DNA from: Dyella acidiphila
Lineage (GTDB): Bacteria > Pseudomonadota > Gammaproteobacteria > Xanthomonadales > Rhodanobacteraceae
NCBI RefSeq assembly: GCF_014863405.1
Contig: NZ_JACZZA010000001.1
Span: 124,001-188,000, forward strand
DNA length: 64,000 bases
Direction of reading: 5' to 3'
In this document: positions 55,936 to 64,000 of the stretch, piece after piece
Layout of the letters: each line of letters begins with the position of its first letter
Position numbering within the stretch: position 1 is the stretch's first letter
Notes under the pieces: generated by a model
What the model was told of the DNA's origin: nothing
What the model saw: the letters and a program-made list of their open reading frames with translations, nothing else
Database searches by the model: none
Position numbers and translations under genes: made by a program

Positions 55936-57378
55936 ATGCAACGCCCTGCCCTCACCTTGCTCACCGCCAGCCTGCTGCTGGCCCATGGACTTGCCTGCGC
56001 TGCGGATGCGCCCACCACCATTCCCGCCGCCGCGGTGCAGACCGCCGAGCAGCTGCGCGACAAGGCGCTGCAAGACCCCACCGCCTACCAAGTGGTGGCA
56101 TCGTTGACCACCGAAATCGGTCCGCGCCTGGCCGGCGGCGTGAATGATCCACGTGCCCGCGCCTGGGCTATCGCCAAGTTCAAGGCGCTGGGCTTCGACA
56201 AGGTCTATACCGAGCCGGTGACCTATCCGCTGTGGGTGCGCCGCAGCGAACATGGCGCCATCGTCGCGCCCTTCCCGCAGCCGCTCACGCTCACTGCGCT
56301 GGGCTATTCGCCGGGCACGCCCAAGGGCGGCCTGACCGCCGAAGTGGTGCAGTTTCCCAGCCTGGAAGCGCTTAAGGCAGCCGACCCTGCCACGGTCAAG
56401 GGCAAGATCGTCTATATCGGCTACCGCATGCATCGCACCAAGGACGGCCGCGACTACGGCATCGGCTCCGGCATCCGCGAAGAAGGGCCGCCGACCGCAG
56501 CCGCCAAGGGGGCGGCCGGCTTCCTGCTGCGCTCGGCCGGCACCGATCCGAACAGCCGCACGCCGCACACCGGCGTCACCGACTTCCGTGATCCGGCCAA
56601 ATCCATTCCCGCTGCCGCTCTGTCCAACCCGGACGCCGACCAGCTCGAACGCGTGCTTGCCTACGGCAAGCCGGTCACGTTCAAGTTGGACCTGGATTGC
56701 GGCGTCGAGGGCCAGTACACCGGCTACAACGTGATCGGCGACATCACCGGCCGCAAATATCCCGACCAAGTGGTGGTGATCGGCGGCCATCTGGATTCCT
56801 GGGATCCGGGCACCGGCGCGATCGATGACGGCGCCGGCGTGGCCATCGCCCTGGGCGCGGCCAAGGTCATCCACGACTTGCCGCAGCGGCCGGATCGCAC
56901 CGTGCGCGTGATCGCCTTCGCCAACGAGGAAATGGGCCTGTGGGGCGGTCGCGCCTATGCTGACAAGCACGCGGCCGATGTAGGCAAGTTCCAGCTTGGT
57001 TCGGAGTCGGATCTCGGCGCCGCCCCGGTGTGGCAGATGACCGCCAGCGTGAAGCCGCAGGCGCGCGGCGCGATCGAGCAGATCGCCAAGGTGCTGCAGC
57101 CGATCGGCGTAGCCTACGATCCCAAGCGTCCCGGCGGTGGCGGCTCGGACCTGTCGCAGATGCATCACAAGGGCATGGCGGCACTGTCGCTGGACCAGGA
57201 CGCCACCTACTACTTCGACTGGCACCACACCGCCAACGACACGCTGGACAAGATCGATCCCAAGCAGCTTAACCAGAACGTGGCGGTGTATGCCGTGTTC
57301 ACCTACATGGCGGCGCAGGCGGATGGTGATTTCGGCTCGGCGCCAGGGGCATTTGCCGGCGATGGCGCGGAAGACTAA
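55936..57378 (+). CDS. Exported M28-family metallopeptidase with PA domain
   Basis: A 480-residue aminopeptidase/carboxypeptidase Q-like enzyme. A signal peptide is at ~1-23; residues ~130-260 look like a protease-associated insert (VKGKIVYIGY, AAKGAAGFLLRS); the catalytic domain has His285 in IGGHLDSWDPG, Asp297 in GAIDDGAG, Glu331/Glu332 in NEEMGLW, then GGGGSDLSQM and His430/431 in DWHHTAND. All metal ligands appear present. Likely periplasmic or secreted peptide scavenging. Confidence 0.9.
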   Translation: MQRPALTLLTASLLLAHGLACAADAPTTIPAAAVQTAEQLRDKALQDPTAYQVVASLTTEIGPRLAGGVNDPRARAWAIAKFKALGFDKVYTEPVTYPLWVRRSEHGAIVAPFPQPLTLTALGYSPGTPKGGLTAEVVQFPSLEALKAADPATVKGKIVYIGYRMHRTKDGRDYGIGSGIREEGPPTAAAKGAAGFLLRSAGTDPNSRTPHTGVTDFRDPAKSIPAAALSNPDADQLERVLAYGKPVTFKLDLDCGVEGQYTGYNVIGDITGRKYPDQVVVIGGHLDSWDPGTGAIDDGAGVAIALGAAKVIHDLPQRPDRTVRVIAFANEEMGLWGGRAYADKHAADVGKFQLGSESDLGAAPVWQMTASVKPQARGAIEQIAKVLQPIGVAYDPKRPGGGGSDLSQMHHKGMAALSLDQDATYYFDWHHTANDTLDKIDPKQLNQNVAVYAVFTYMAAQADGDFGSAPGAFAGDGAED

Positions 57379-57393
57379 GGCCGTTGTCTGATT

Positions 57394-57428
57394 CAACAAA
57401 AAGGCGGCCCATGGCCGCCTTTTTGTTG
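57394..57428. terminator. Bidirectional intrinsic terminator
   Basis: CAACAAAAAGGCGGCC pairs perfectly with its complement to 57428 around the centre. The stem is flanked by A-run and T-run, giving a U-tract in both directions. Sits between the convergent peptidase and MarR genes. Confidence 0.88.
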
Positions 57429-57445
57429 CTTGCCGCATCCGCCGT

Positions 57446-57916
57446 TCAGTCCTGCCTGACCGCTTCCGGCTGCGGCTCGCTGGCATCGAGCGCCTGCAGG
57501 TTTTCCTTGATCCGGGTCATAACCTCCATCGCCTGCGACAGCTCCTCGTAACTGACCCCCATCGTGCATTCCCGACGCAATTGGCGGGCAATGCGCTCCA
57601 TATCGTCGATCACCCCACTGGCCTGGGCGGTGGTGTACAGGCGCCAGGCGCGGCGGTCCTTGGGATCGGGGCGCCGCTCGACAAAGCCCGCAGCCTGCAG
57701 GCGATCGATCACACGCCCTACCGCAATCGGTTCCATTTCCAGAAATTCCGCCAGTTCCGTCTGCCGCAGCCCTTCGCGGTGATAGAGCATCTTGGTGGCG
57801 CGCCACTGGGCGCGGGTCAGGCCGAATTTCACGGCACGACGGTCGAAGTGCTTGCGGAACAGCAGCGTGACGTCGTTAAGCAGATAACCGAAGGAAATGT
57901 CTTCCGTCTTGGGCAT
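57446..57916 (-). CDS. MarR-family transcriptional regulator
   Basis: A 156-residue winged-helix regulator. LNDVTLLFRKHFDRRAVKFG is the dimer helix, LTRAQWRATKMLY and TELAEFLEMEPIAVGRVIDR the HTH, and DPKDRRAWRLYTT the wing. A target cannot be assigned; the divergent macrodomain gene across 57 bp is the natural candidate, because they share the promoter region. Confidence 0.9.
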   Translation of the reverse strand: MPKTEDISFGYLLNDVTLLFRKHFDRRAVKFGLTRAQWRATKMLYHREGLRQTELAEFLEMEPIAVGRVIDRLQAAGFVERRPDPKDRRAWRLYTTAQASGVIDDMERIARQLRRECTMGVSYEELSQAMEVMTRIKENLQALDASEPQPEAVRQD

Positions 57917-57973
57917 GGTGTGTTGCACTCTGGGTGTCACGGGGCCAAGCATAAGCCCAAACAGCCTTCACAG

Positions 57974-58495
57974 ATGTCCATTACTGTCGTCACTGCCGAC
58001 CTCACCCGACTGGCCCTGGACGCCATCGTGAACGCCGCCAACCCTGCGCTGTTGGGCGGTGGCGGGGTGGATGGGGCGATCCATCGCGCCGCCGGCCCGG
58101 CACTCCTGGCGGCATGCCGGGCGATCCCTGAAATAGGCCATGGCGTGCGCTGTCCCACCGGCGAAGCCCGCATCACGCCGGGCTTCCAGTTGCCTGCGCG
58201 CTTCGTCATCCACACCGTGGGACCGATCTGGCATGGCGGCGGTGATGGCGAAGCCCGATTGCTGGCCAGCTGCTATCGCAACTGCATCGCGCTGGCGGTC
58301 GAACATGATCTGCGCAGCATCGGCTTTCCGGCGATCAGCTGCGGCGTGTATGGCTATCCGCCGACGCAGGCCGCACCGGTGGCGATTGCCGCACTACGCA
58401 GCGCGCTCGCTGCCGATAGCGCGCTGGACGTGCAGCTTTGCTGTTTCGACGAGCGCATGGCGGCGATCTGGCGGCAGGCACTCAATCAAGCTTGA
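57974..58495 (+). CDS. Macrodomain protein (ADP-ribosyl-hydrolase type)
   Basis: A 173-residue MacroD-type domain. AIVNAANPALLGGGGVDGAI holds the Asn and the glycine-rich loop, CPTGEARITPGF and IHTVGPIW follow, and SIGFPAISCGVYGYPPT supplies the second substrate loop. Family enzymes remove ADP-ribose from acidic residues or deacetylate O-acetyl-ADP-ribose. It stands alone next to a divergent MarR regulator. The 3' end overlaps the convergent batD by 14 bp. Confidence 0.92.
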   Translation: MSITVVTADLTRLALDAIVNAANPALLGGGGVDGAIHRAAGPALLAACRAIPEIGHGVRCPTGEARITPGFQLPARFVIHTVGPIWHGGGDGEARLLASCYRNCIALAVEHDLRSIGFPAISCGVYGYPPTQAAPVAIAALRSALAADSALDVQLCCFDERMAAIWRQALNQA

Positions 58496-60212
58496 ACGGA
58501 TACAACGGTGGCAACGGCGAATCGTTGCCCGCAGGAGTATCGCTGCGCCAGGCGAATCCGTGCGCGAATACCGCAGCCAGATCCGTCGCATCCTCGCCGC
58601 TTGCACTTGCATATTGCAGTCGCTGCAATCGATCGATGGCGGCGCGCTGTGCGTCCGATGCCAATGCGGCCGACACCTGTCCGAGATTTTGCAGCCCAGG
58701 CCGCTCGCTGCGCGCCCATGCCAGCAGGCGCCGCGCCTGCGTGCTGCGATCCTTGCCGCGCGCCGCTTCCATAAAAGCGTGCCGCGATGAGCGGACGGAT
58801 TCGCTGCCACCCACACCGGATGGCGACACCGGCGATACGGAGGCGCGTCGACGCGACCACCAGAACACCACCGCACTAAGCAGCCACAAACCGAGACTGC
58901 CGATCGCCAGCCAGCGCCACGGCACTGCCGATGATGCCGTCGCGCTTGCATTGAGCGGCGCAGCTGCACTGCCTGCTGCAGCCGGCGCAGCCACCGCGCT
59001 TGCATTCTGTGCGGCGGAAGCCGAGGCCGCCGGCGCGCCACCCGCCGCAGCTGCCACGGTCAGCGTATGCGCCGGGATGGTGGCAACCTGCTTCTGGCCC
59101 GTCTGTACGTTGAACCAGGTCAGGCTGATCGCCGGAATGGTCAGCGTGCCGGCGTGCTGCGGAAAGATGGCGAAGCTGCGCTGGCGAAAACCGGTAAGCC
59201 ACTGCCCGTCATCGTGCGTGGTGTTGGTGGATTGATCCGGATACACCGTCGCGCCATCGATATTCGGCAGGCTGAGATCCGGCAATACATCGCCGGTCAG
59301 GCCAAGCGCCTCGATACTCATGCGCAGATTGACCGGCTGCCCGACCTGCGCCTGATCGTTGCCGGGCAGCCCGTCGAGCTTGAGCGCGAGCGAACGTGCG
59401 GGCAGCCACGCGGTGGAACCCCAGTCGGCGGGTGCCGCCTGTACGTTCACATTGGCGGCCGGGGAATCGGCGGTGACCGGCGTGGTATTTCCAAACAAGC
59501 CGCCCTGGCCGAAGAAACTGCCCGGGTCATTCGGATTGCCGGTCTCGACCGCTTCGCCCTGAAATTCGATGGCAGGTATGGTCAATGCGCCGGCACGCTG
59601 CGGAATCAACGCGTAGCGGCGCTCGATAACGTGATAGCGGCGCGTGCCGCGCATCGTTTCGTAATCGGTGTCGCCGCCCAGACGGCGCACCTCCACCCCA
59701 TCGGGATGGGGATCGGGCAAGGTGCCGCTATTGAGGTTGACGTCGAAGAACAGCCGTACCACGTAAGAGAACTGCTGCCCGACATAGACGTGATCCGGAT
59801 TGACGCTGGTCTCGACGAATACATCCTTTTGCGTGCTCGCGCTGGCGCTGGTATCCGGTGCACCAACATGCAGGATCAACGGCGAAGTCTGACCACCTGC
59901 CACCGACAGCGACGGAATCTGCAGATCGCCGACATGCTTTGGCCGCAAGGCAATGCCGATCACCAGTTGCATGCTCTGGCGGCCATTGACCACACTCAGC
60001 GAGCTGTTGGTCGAGCTGCCCAGGACGTCGAAATCATTTTCCAGCACGCTCAGGTCGGGAGTATTCGCATTCATGCTGCCGTCGATGCGCAGGTTGAGCG
60101 TGACGGTATCGCCCAGATGCACATCGTTGCGGTCGAGCGACGCTTGCACGCTGGCCGCCAACGCACTTAGCGGCAGCAGCAGGCAAAGCAACAGCAGCCA
60201 GCGGTAACTCAT
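58482..60212 (-). CDS. batD: BatD-family protein
   Basis: A 576-residue membrane-anchored protein: signal peptide ~1-20, a long periplasmic beta-rich region (SLDRNDVHLGDTVTLNLRI; DVFVETSVNPDHVYVGQQFS), a Pro/Ala/Ser-rich linker, one membrane helix near residues 430-450 (WLAIGSLGLWLLSAVVFWW) and a ~120-residue cytoplasmic tail. Bat proteins form a membrane complex with AAA+ MoxR ATPases. The start overlaps the batB stop (ATGA). It ends 14 bp inside the convergent macrodomain gene. Confidence 0.88.
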   Translation of the reverse strand: MSYRWLLLLCLLLPLSALAASVQASLDRNDVHLGDTVTLNLRIDGSMNANTPDLSVLENDFDVLGSSTNSSLSVVNGRQSMQLVIGIALRPKHVGDLQIPSLSVAGGQTSPLILHVGAPDTSASASTQKDVFVETSVNPDHVYVGQQFSYVVRLFFDVNLNSGTLPDPHPDGVEVRRLGGDTDYETMRGTRRYHVIERRYALIPQRAGALTIPAIEFQGEAVETGNPNDPGSFFGQGGLFGNTTPVTADSPAANVNVQAAPADWGSTAWLPARSLALKLDGLPGNDQAQVGQPVNLRMSIEALGLTGDVLPDLSLPNIDGATVYPDQSTNTTHDDGQWLTGFRQRSFAIFPQHAGTLTIPAISLTWFNVQTGQKQVATIPAHTLTVAAAAGGAPAASASAAQNASAVAAPAAAGSAAAPLNASATASSAVPWRWLAIGSLGLWLLSAVVFWWSRRRASVSPVSPSGVGGSESVRSSRHAFMEAARGKDRSTQARRLLAWARSERPGLQNLGQVSAALASDAQRAAIDRLQRLQYASASGEDATDLAAVFAHGFAWRSDTPAGNDSPLPPLYPFKLD

Positions 60213-62194
60213 GGTTGATCTCCCACATCCGGCTGCGCGCCCATGCGCTCGCGGTATTCCAGCTCAAACTTGCGTCGCAACAGCGCACCCGGATCGTCCG
60301 GCACGCGCTGCAGGTCGCGGCGCGCGTCGTTGGGCAGCTTGGACAAGGGATCGTCGCTATCGACGACGCCCAGCTCGTGCGTTTTCGCCGCCTTGGCCTT
60401 TTGCTGTTGCTCGCCGGCCAGCGCCTGATTCATCTGCTGCTGCAATCCCTGTTGCGCCTTCTGCGCCTGCGCGCGCTCGCTGGACGAGGTCGGTGCCGGG
60501 TTCTGCTTCGCTGCGTCCTGCGCTGCATGGCCCTGCTTGTCTGCTGGCGCGTTGGCGTTTTGCGGCTGGCCGTTGGCTTGCGCATCGCTTTGCTTGCCGG
60601 GCTGCTGCGCTGCCTGCTGCTGGGCATTGTTGCCCTGGCCCTGCTGGTCCTGACTGCCCTGCTTCGGTGCGTCCTGCTGACCGTTGCTTTGCTGGCCGCC
60701 GGCGTGACTGCCTTGCTGGTCCTGACCTTGCTGGCCAGAGGATTGTCCACCGTTGCCGCCCTGCTGATCCTGCTTGCTTTGCCCATTGCCGGATTGCGGC
60801 TGTTGTTGCGACTGCCCGTTCTGCGACTGCTGCTTGCGCATCGCCTCTTCCACCGCCTTGCGATTGGCGCGTGCATCATCATTGTGCGGATCGAGCTTCA
60901 AGGCCTGGTCATAGGCTTTGATCGCATCCGGATAGCGCCCCAGTTTGGCCAACGCATTGCCGAGGTTGTATTGCGCATCAGGCCCCTTGGCTCGCTCCAG
61001 CGTCTGCGCTGCCGCTGCGTAGTCCTTGGCGCGGTATGCGGCGGCGCCACGCCATGCCGGATCCTGCGCCAGCTGCTGTGCCTTGGCCGCCTGCCCTTGC
61101 CGCAGCGCGCTCACCGCCTGCTGATCGGGGCGCTGCCACCAATCCTGCCAACCGGTTGCGTGCGCGGTGCCCGGCAGCACGGGCAGCAGGAGCAACGGCA
61201 GCATCAACACCCAGCCGCGTCGGAATCCCACCGCCACCACCAGCAGCAGCGGCAACAACAGCCAGGGGCCGCGATCCTGCCATGCGTCGGCACTGGGGCC
61301 GCCGATCGGTTCGGCATGCTCGGCGGGGTGCAGTTGCGCATTGAGCGACGCGATATCGCCACCACCTTCCGCCATCGGCACGTATACACCGCCACCGGCC
61401 TGGGCGAGCGCACGCAAATGGTCATCGTGACGACGCGCCACCACGATATTGCCTTGGTCATCGCGCACGAAACTGCCATCGGCCTGCGGCACCGGCGCAC
61501 CTTGCTCGCTACCGATGCCCAATACGGAAACATGTATGCCCGAAGCCAGGGCCTTGCGCGCCGCGGCCTGTGCATCGGCGTCGGCATCATCAGTCATCAA
61601 TACCAGCGAACCACCTGCAACCTTGGCATGCTGGATCAACTGCACGCCCTGCTCGATCGCCTGGGCGGCATTGTCACCGTCGATCGGCATGGTATCGGGT
61701 GCCATCGCATCGAGCAGGTCGTCCAGGCTATGCGCATCGCTGGTCAGCGGCGCCACCACGAAGGATTGGCCGGCATAGCCGATCAATGCATTCAAGCCGT
61801 CCTTGTTTGCCTGCAGCAGATCACGAGCCTTGTAGCGCGCCCGCTCCATGCGGCTGGGCTGCACATCGCGCGCATGCATGCGTTGTGACAGCGATATCGC
61901 CACGACTTGCGCCGGACGATCCGCATAGGTCGGCTCTGCTACGCGGCTCCAGGTGGGACCGGACAGCGCCAGCACACCCAGCACCCAGGCCAGCGCAAAC
62001 AAACCGGACGGCCAACGCGCATGCTGCTCGCGACCGCTGAGCACGTGCGGCAGCAATTCCGCATCCGCAACCCGGCTCAGTTCGCGCCGCGCGCCATCGC
62101 TGCGAGACCCAAACCAAAGCACGAAGGGCAAGGCCAGCAGACCATACAGCCACCACGGCTGCAGGAAATGAAACTGCTGCAGCGCTTCGCTCAT
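60209..62194 (-). CDS. batB: BatB/BatC-type fusion: vWA-like domain plus TPR, with degenerate MIDAS
   Basis: A 661-residue protein: two N-terminal helices (~14-30, 62-82), a vWA-like domain (~93-290), a hydrophobic segment (~310-350), TPR repeats (~390-470; ALAKLGRYPDAIKAYDQAL) and a Gln/Gly/Asn-rich low-complexity stretch (~475-600). The TPR/low-complexity part corresponds to BatC fused onto BatB. The MIDAS DxSxS motif reads Ser101-Leu-Ser103-Gln-Arg105 instead, so metal binding in the usual manner looks lost, although LMTDDAD keeps the later Asp. BatA next to it is intact. Start at 62194 overlaps the batA stop. Confidence 0.87.
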   Translation of the reverse strand: MSEALQQFHFLQPWWLYGLLALPFVLWFGSRSDGARRELSRVADAELLPHVLSGREQHARWPSGLFALAWVLGVLALSGPTWSRVAEPTYADRPAQVVAISLSQRMHARDVQPSRMERARYKARDLLQANKDGLNALIGYAGQSFVVAPLTSDAHSLDDLLDAMAPDTMPIDGDNAAQAIEQGVQLIQHAKVAGGSLVLMTDDADADAQAAARKALASGIHVSVLGIGSEQGAPVPQADGSFVRDDQGNIVVARRHDDHLRALAQAGGGVYVPMAEGGGDIASLNAQLHPAEHAEPIGGPSADAWQDRGPWLLLPLLLVVAVGFRRGWVLMLPLLLLPVLPGTAHATGWQDWWQRPDQQAVSALRQGQAAKAQQLAQDPAWRGAAAYRAKDYAAAAQTLERAKGPDAQYNLGNALAKLGRYPDAIKAYDQALKLDPHNDDARANRKAVEEAMRKQQSQNGQSQQQPQSGNGQSKQDQQGGNGGQSSGQQGQDQQGSHAGGQQSNGQQDAPKQGSQDQQGQGNNAQQQAAQQPGKQSDAQANGQPQNANAPADKQGHAAQDAAKQNPAPTSSSERAQAQKAQQGLQQQMNQALAGEQQQKAKAAKTHELGVVDSDDPLSKLPNDARRDLQRVPDDPGALLRRKFELEYRERMGAQPDVGDQP

Positions 62195-63168
62195 GCTGCC
62201 GCCCGCCGCAGGCGCGGCCACAGCATGCCAAGCAGTAGGCACAAGGCCGCCGCCAGCAACGGCAAGCGGAACAACTCATGCCGCAGACGCAGGCTTGGAG
62301 CATGCTGCGGCATCGGCTCCAGAGCATCGATAGCGCGATAGGCATCGGCCAGCTGATTGCCGTCGGTGGCGCGATAGAACTGGCCGCCAGTTTCATGCGC
62401 GATATAGGTCAGCATGTCCACGTCGAGATCGGCGGATGGATTGACCACGCTATCCCCGAACAACCCTGGCACGGTCATACGCGTGGCGCCGATGCCGATG
62501 GTGTAAATACGCACACCGGCTGCCTTGGCGGCTTTCGCCGCGTCCTGTGGCGAAATGCTGCCGGAGTTGTTCACGCCGTCGGTCAGCAGGATCAATACGC
62601 GCGCCTGCTCCGGCAACGCTGCCAGGCGTTTGACCGCCACGGCGATCGCATCGCCGATCGCGGTCTCAGTGCCGGGCAGCCCGACCGCTGCACTCTGCAG
62701 TTGTGCGCGCACCGCATCCAGGTCATAGGTAATCGGCGTGACCAGATACGCATGCGTGGCGAACAGCACCAACCCCATTTCGTCGCCTTTGCGGCGCGAA
62801 ATGAAGTCACTGGCAATGGCTTCCACGGCGCCGAAGCGGCTCAGTTGCTGACCGCCCAGCTGCATATCCGGGGTCTGCATGCTCATGGAAAGATCAACCG
62901 CCAGCATCATCGCGCGACCGCTATGCTGCTGTGCCTGTGGCGGACCGAGCACCTGCGGTCTGGCCGCGGCCAGCAACAGGCACAGCCAACCCAGGGCGAG
63001 CAACCAGGAGCCAGCGTTGCCCGCAGCGATGCGATCGCCATCGCTCCACGCCAGCGACGCATGCGGCAAGCGCAAGGCCTGCCCCGGCGACGCCGGCTTC
63101 AGCGCCCGCCACACCAGCCACGGTAGCGGCACCAGCACGAATACCCATGGCCATGCGAACTCAGGCAC
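62191..63168 (-). CDS. batA: BatA-type vWA membrane protein
   Basis: A 325-residue protein with N-terminal helices (~6-20, 55-68), a vWA domain with an intact MIDAS DLSMS at residues 92-96, LILLTDGVNNSG supplying the later Asp, and a C-terminal helix (~300-320). It resembles BatA of aerotolerance operons. Start overlaps the DUF4381 gene by 8 bp. Confidence 0.92.
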   Translation of the reverse strand: MPEFAWPWVFVLVPLPWLVWRALKPASPGQALRLPHASLAWSDGDRIAAGNAGSWLLALGWLCLLLAAARPQVLGPPQAQQHSGRAMMLAVDLSMSMQTPDMQLGGQQLSRFGAVEAIASDFISRRKGDEMGLVLFATHAYLVTPITYDLDAVRAQLQSAAVGLPGTETAIGDAIAVAVKRLAALPEQARVLILLTDGVNNSGSISPQDAAKAAKAAGVRIYTIGIGATRMTVPGLFGDSVVNPSADLDVDMLTYIAHETGGQFYRATDGNQLADAYRAIDALEPMPQHAPSLRLRHELFRLPLLAAALCLLLGMLWPRLRRAAA

Positions 63169-63664
63169 GCTCCACCTCCACGGCCTGGCGCTGCTTCAAG
63201 GCACTGTCCAGCCAACGGTGTGCCGCAGCTTGCACGCGCACACGGTCGAAATCGGCATGCGGGCGATACATGCGAGCGTCGAGCGTCATCAACGCGTCCA
63301 GCGTGGCGGCATCCACCGGAATGTAGGCCAACACTTGTTTCCAACGCTCGCCCTGCGCCGAATGCGCGTCGACGGCATAGCGCCGGGCGGCACGACGCAG
63401 CAACTGGTGCAAGGCAGCCGCATATGCGGCGTCATCCTGGGGATGGCGTGCTGCGGCCAACTCGATTTCAGCAACGATCCGCTGACGCACGATGCGCTTG
63501 TTACGCGTATTCCGATACAGCCAGTACGCCGCCAAGGCAATAACGCAAACAGCACCAGACACCAACCACCAACCGGGCGCCGGCGGCCACCACGACGGTG
63601 CGGGCGGCAGATGGATATCGCGCAGCACCAGGCCGTCCTGCGACTGCGGAAACCTTCCGCTCAT
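63161..63664 (-). CDS. DUF4381 family membrane protein
   Basis: A 167-residue protein with one helix (~34-50, WLVSGAVCVIALAAYWLY) and a cytoplasmic helical part (LHQLLRRAARRYAVD). DUF4381 genes sit between DUF58 and batA in Bat operons. The function is unknown; its position in the operon suggests a scaffold. Confidence 0.9.
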   Translation of the reverse strand: MSGRFPQSQDGLVLRDIHLPPAPSWWPPAPGWWLVSGAVCVIALAAYWLYRNTRNKRIVRQRIVAEIELAAARHPQDDAAYAAALHQLLRRAARRYAVDAHSAQGERWKQVLAYIPVDAATLDALMTLDARMYRPHADFDRVRVQAAAHRWLDSALKQRQAVEVERA

Positions 63665-64000
63665 CGCCGCCCTCCGTTGTCGCGCAGCAAGGCCGATATC
63701 GATTCCAGCGGATCAGCCGCGGTATCGATCATGCGCACCGGAATACCCAGCGACTGCGCCATCGCCGTCAACCGCTGCTGCCCGGCACCGAGGCTTTGCT
63801 GGAACGATTCGCGCTGACGGGTCGATTGCAAGACGAGCGTGCGGCGCTGGTGATCATGTTCGATCGGATAGTGGCCTGCAGGGATAGGCGCCAATTCCAG
63901 CGCATCGGCGACGACCAGCAGGCGCACGGCCGTGTGCCGCATCATCTCCAGCAGGCGGTTGCGCGCGGCCTCGTCGCTACTCTGTCCATCGCTGATCAAC
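63661..64000 (-). CDS. DUF58 domain protein (C-terminal part only)
   Basis: The last ~113 codons of a DUF58 protein (LISDGQ, then VRLLVVADALEL and GIPVRMIDTAADP); the N-terminus lies beyond the right edge. DUF58 proteins precede DUF4381 and the Bat genes, and a MoxR ATPase gene is expected upstream. Overlaps the DUF4381 start (ATGA). Confidence 0.85.
   Translation of the reverse strand, partial: LISDGQSSDEAARNRLLEMMRHTAVRLLVVADALELAPIPAGHYPIEHDHQRRTLVLQSTRQRESFQQSLGAGQQRLTAMAQSLGIPVRMIDTAADPLESISALLRDNGGRR

Noticed and set aside
60650-60840. Gln/Gly-rich repeat of batB as a nucleotide satellite
   Set aside because: The repeats come from low-complexity protein sequence in frame, not from a separate DNA repeat.

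Overview
The window is GC-rich (by eye well above 60%) and gene-dense, with short intergenic gaps, many 1-8 bp stop/start overlaps and G/C-ending codons throughout. The gene content and local orders (xerD-dsbC, lptF-lptG, pepA-holC, thiS-thiG-trmB, rimB-rimK, a ColR/ColS-like pair, an aerotolerance Bat operon) point to a gammaproteobacterium of the Xanthomonadales/Lysobacterales, most likely Rhodanobacteraceae (Dyella, Rhodanobacter or Frateuria type). That assignment is inference from protein resemblance and gene order; no rRNA is present. I see no prophage, insertion sequence, integron or CRISPR array: this is ordinary chromosome.

Layout. 1-5 kb: 5' part of a Tat-exported GH79-like hydrolase, pyrF, two small membrane proteins, a large secreted trypsin-like protease and an acyltransferase. 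5-10 kb: uppP, def, and the cstA-ybdD pyruvate-uptake pair. 10-16.6 kb (minus strand): purL followed by a tight unit of an unknown membrane protein, a GT2 glycosyltransferase and an EamA exporter. 16.7-27.3 kb: a periplasmic-type ATP DNA ligase, dsbC, xerD, an RDD protein, an intracellular PHA depolymerase, threonine aldolase, a lone PIN-domain protein coupled to lptF-lptG, then pepA-holC. 27.3-31 kb: a 1201-residue hybrid sensor kinase. 31-37 kb: a YceI/cytochrome b561/YceI operon, a glutaredoxin-like protein, sdaA and a ColR/ColS-like two-component system. 37-38.8 kb: a candidate small RNA, rimK, a RimB-like protease and tRNA-Gly(CCC). 39-49 kb: a FecR/DUF6600-like secreted protein, thiS-thiG-trmB, an SLC13-type transporter with RCK domains, a nucleotide-sugar dehydrogenase, a Rieske protein, an AraC/AGT fusion and a second EamA exporter. 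49-53.7 kb: a four-gene MacAB-like ABC export operon. 54-58.5 kb: an unknown secreted protein, an FAH-family hydrolase, mscL, an M28 peptidase, a MarR regulator and a macrodomain protein. 58.5-64 kb: the 3' part of a Bat (von Willebrand factor A) operon that runs off the right edge.

The most unusual items are: a candidate ~115-nt RNA with its own promoter and a strong terminator between rimK and colR; two families of intergenic palindromes (family A at 6.9 and 33.1 kb; family B at 10.1, 35.0 and 42.8 kb); a BatB-type protein whose metal-binding DxSxS motif is degenerate; a PIN-domain protein translationally coupled to the LPS exporter gene lptG; and a symmetrical YceI-b561-YceI operon. None proves a new system by itself. 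Start codons were chosen by family length and Shine-Dalgarno spacing, so several are shorter than the longest open frame.
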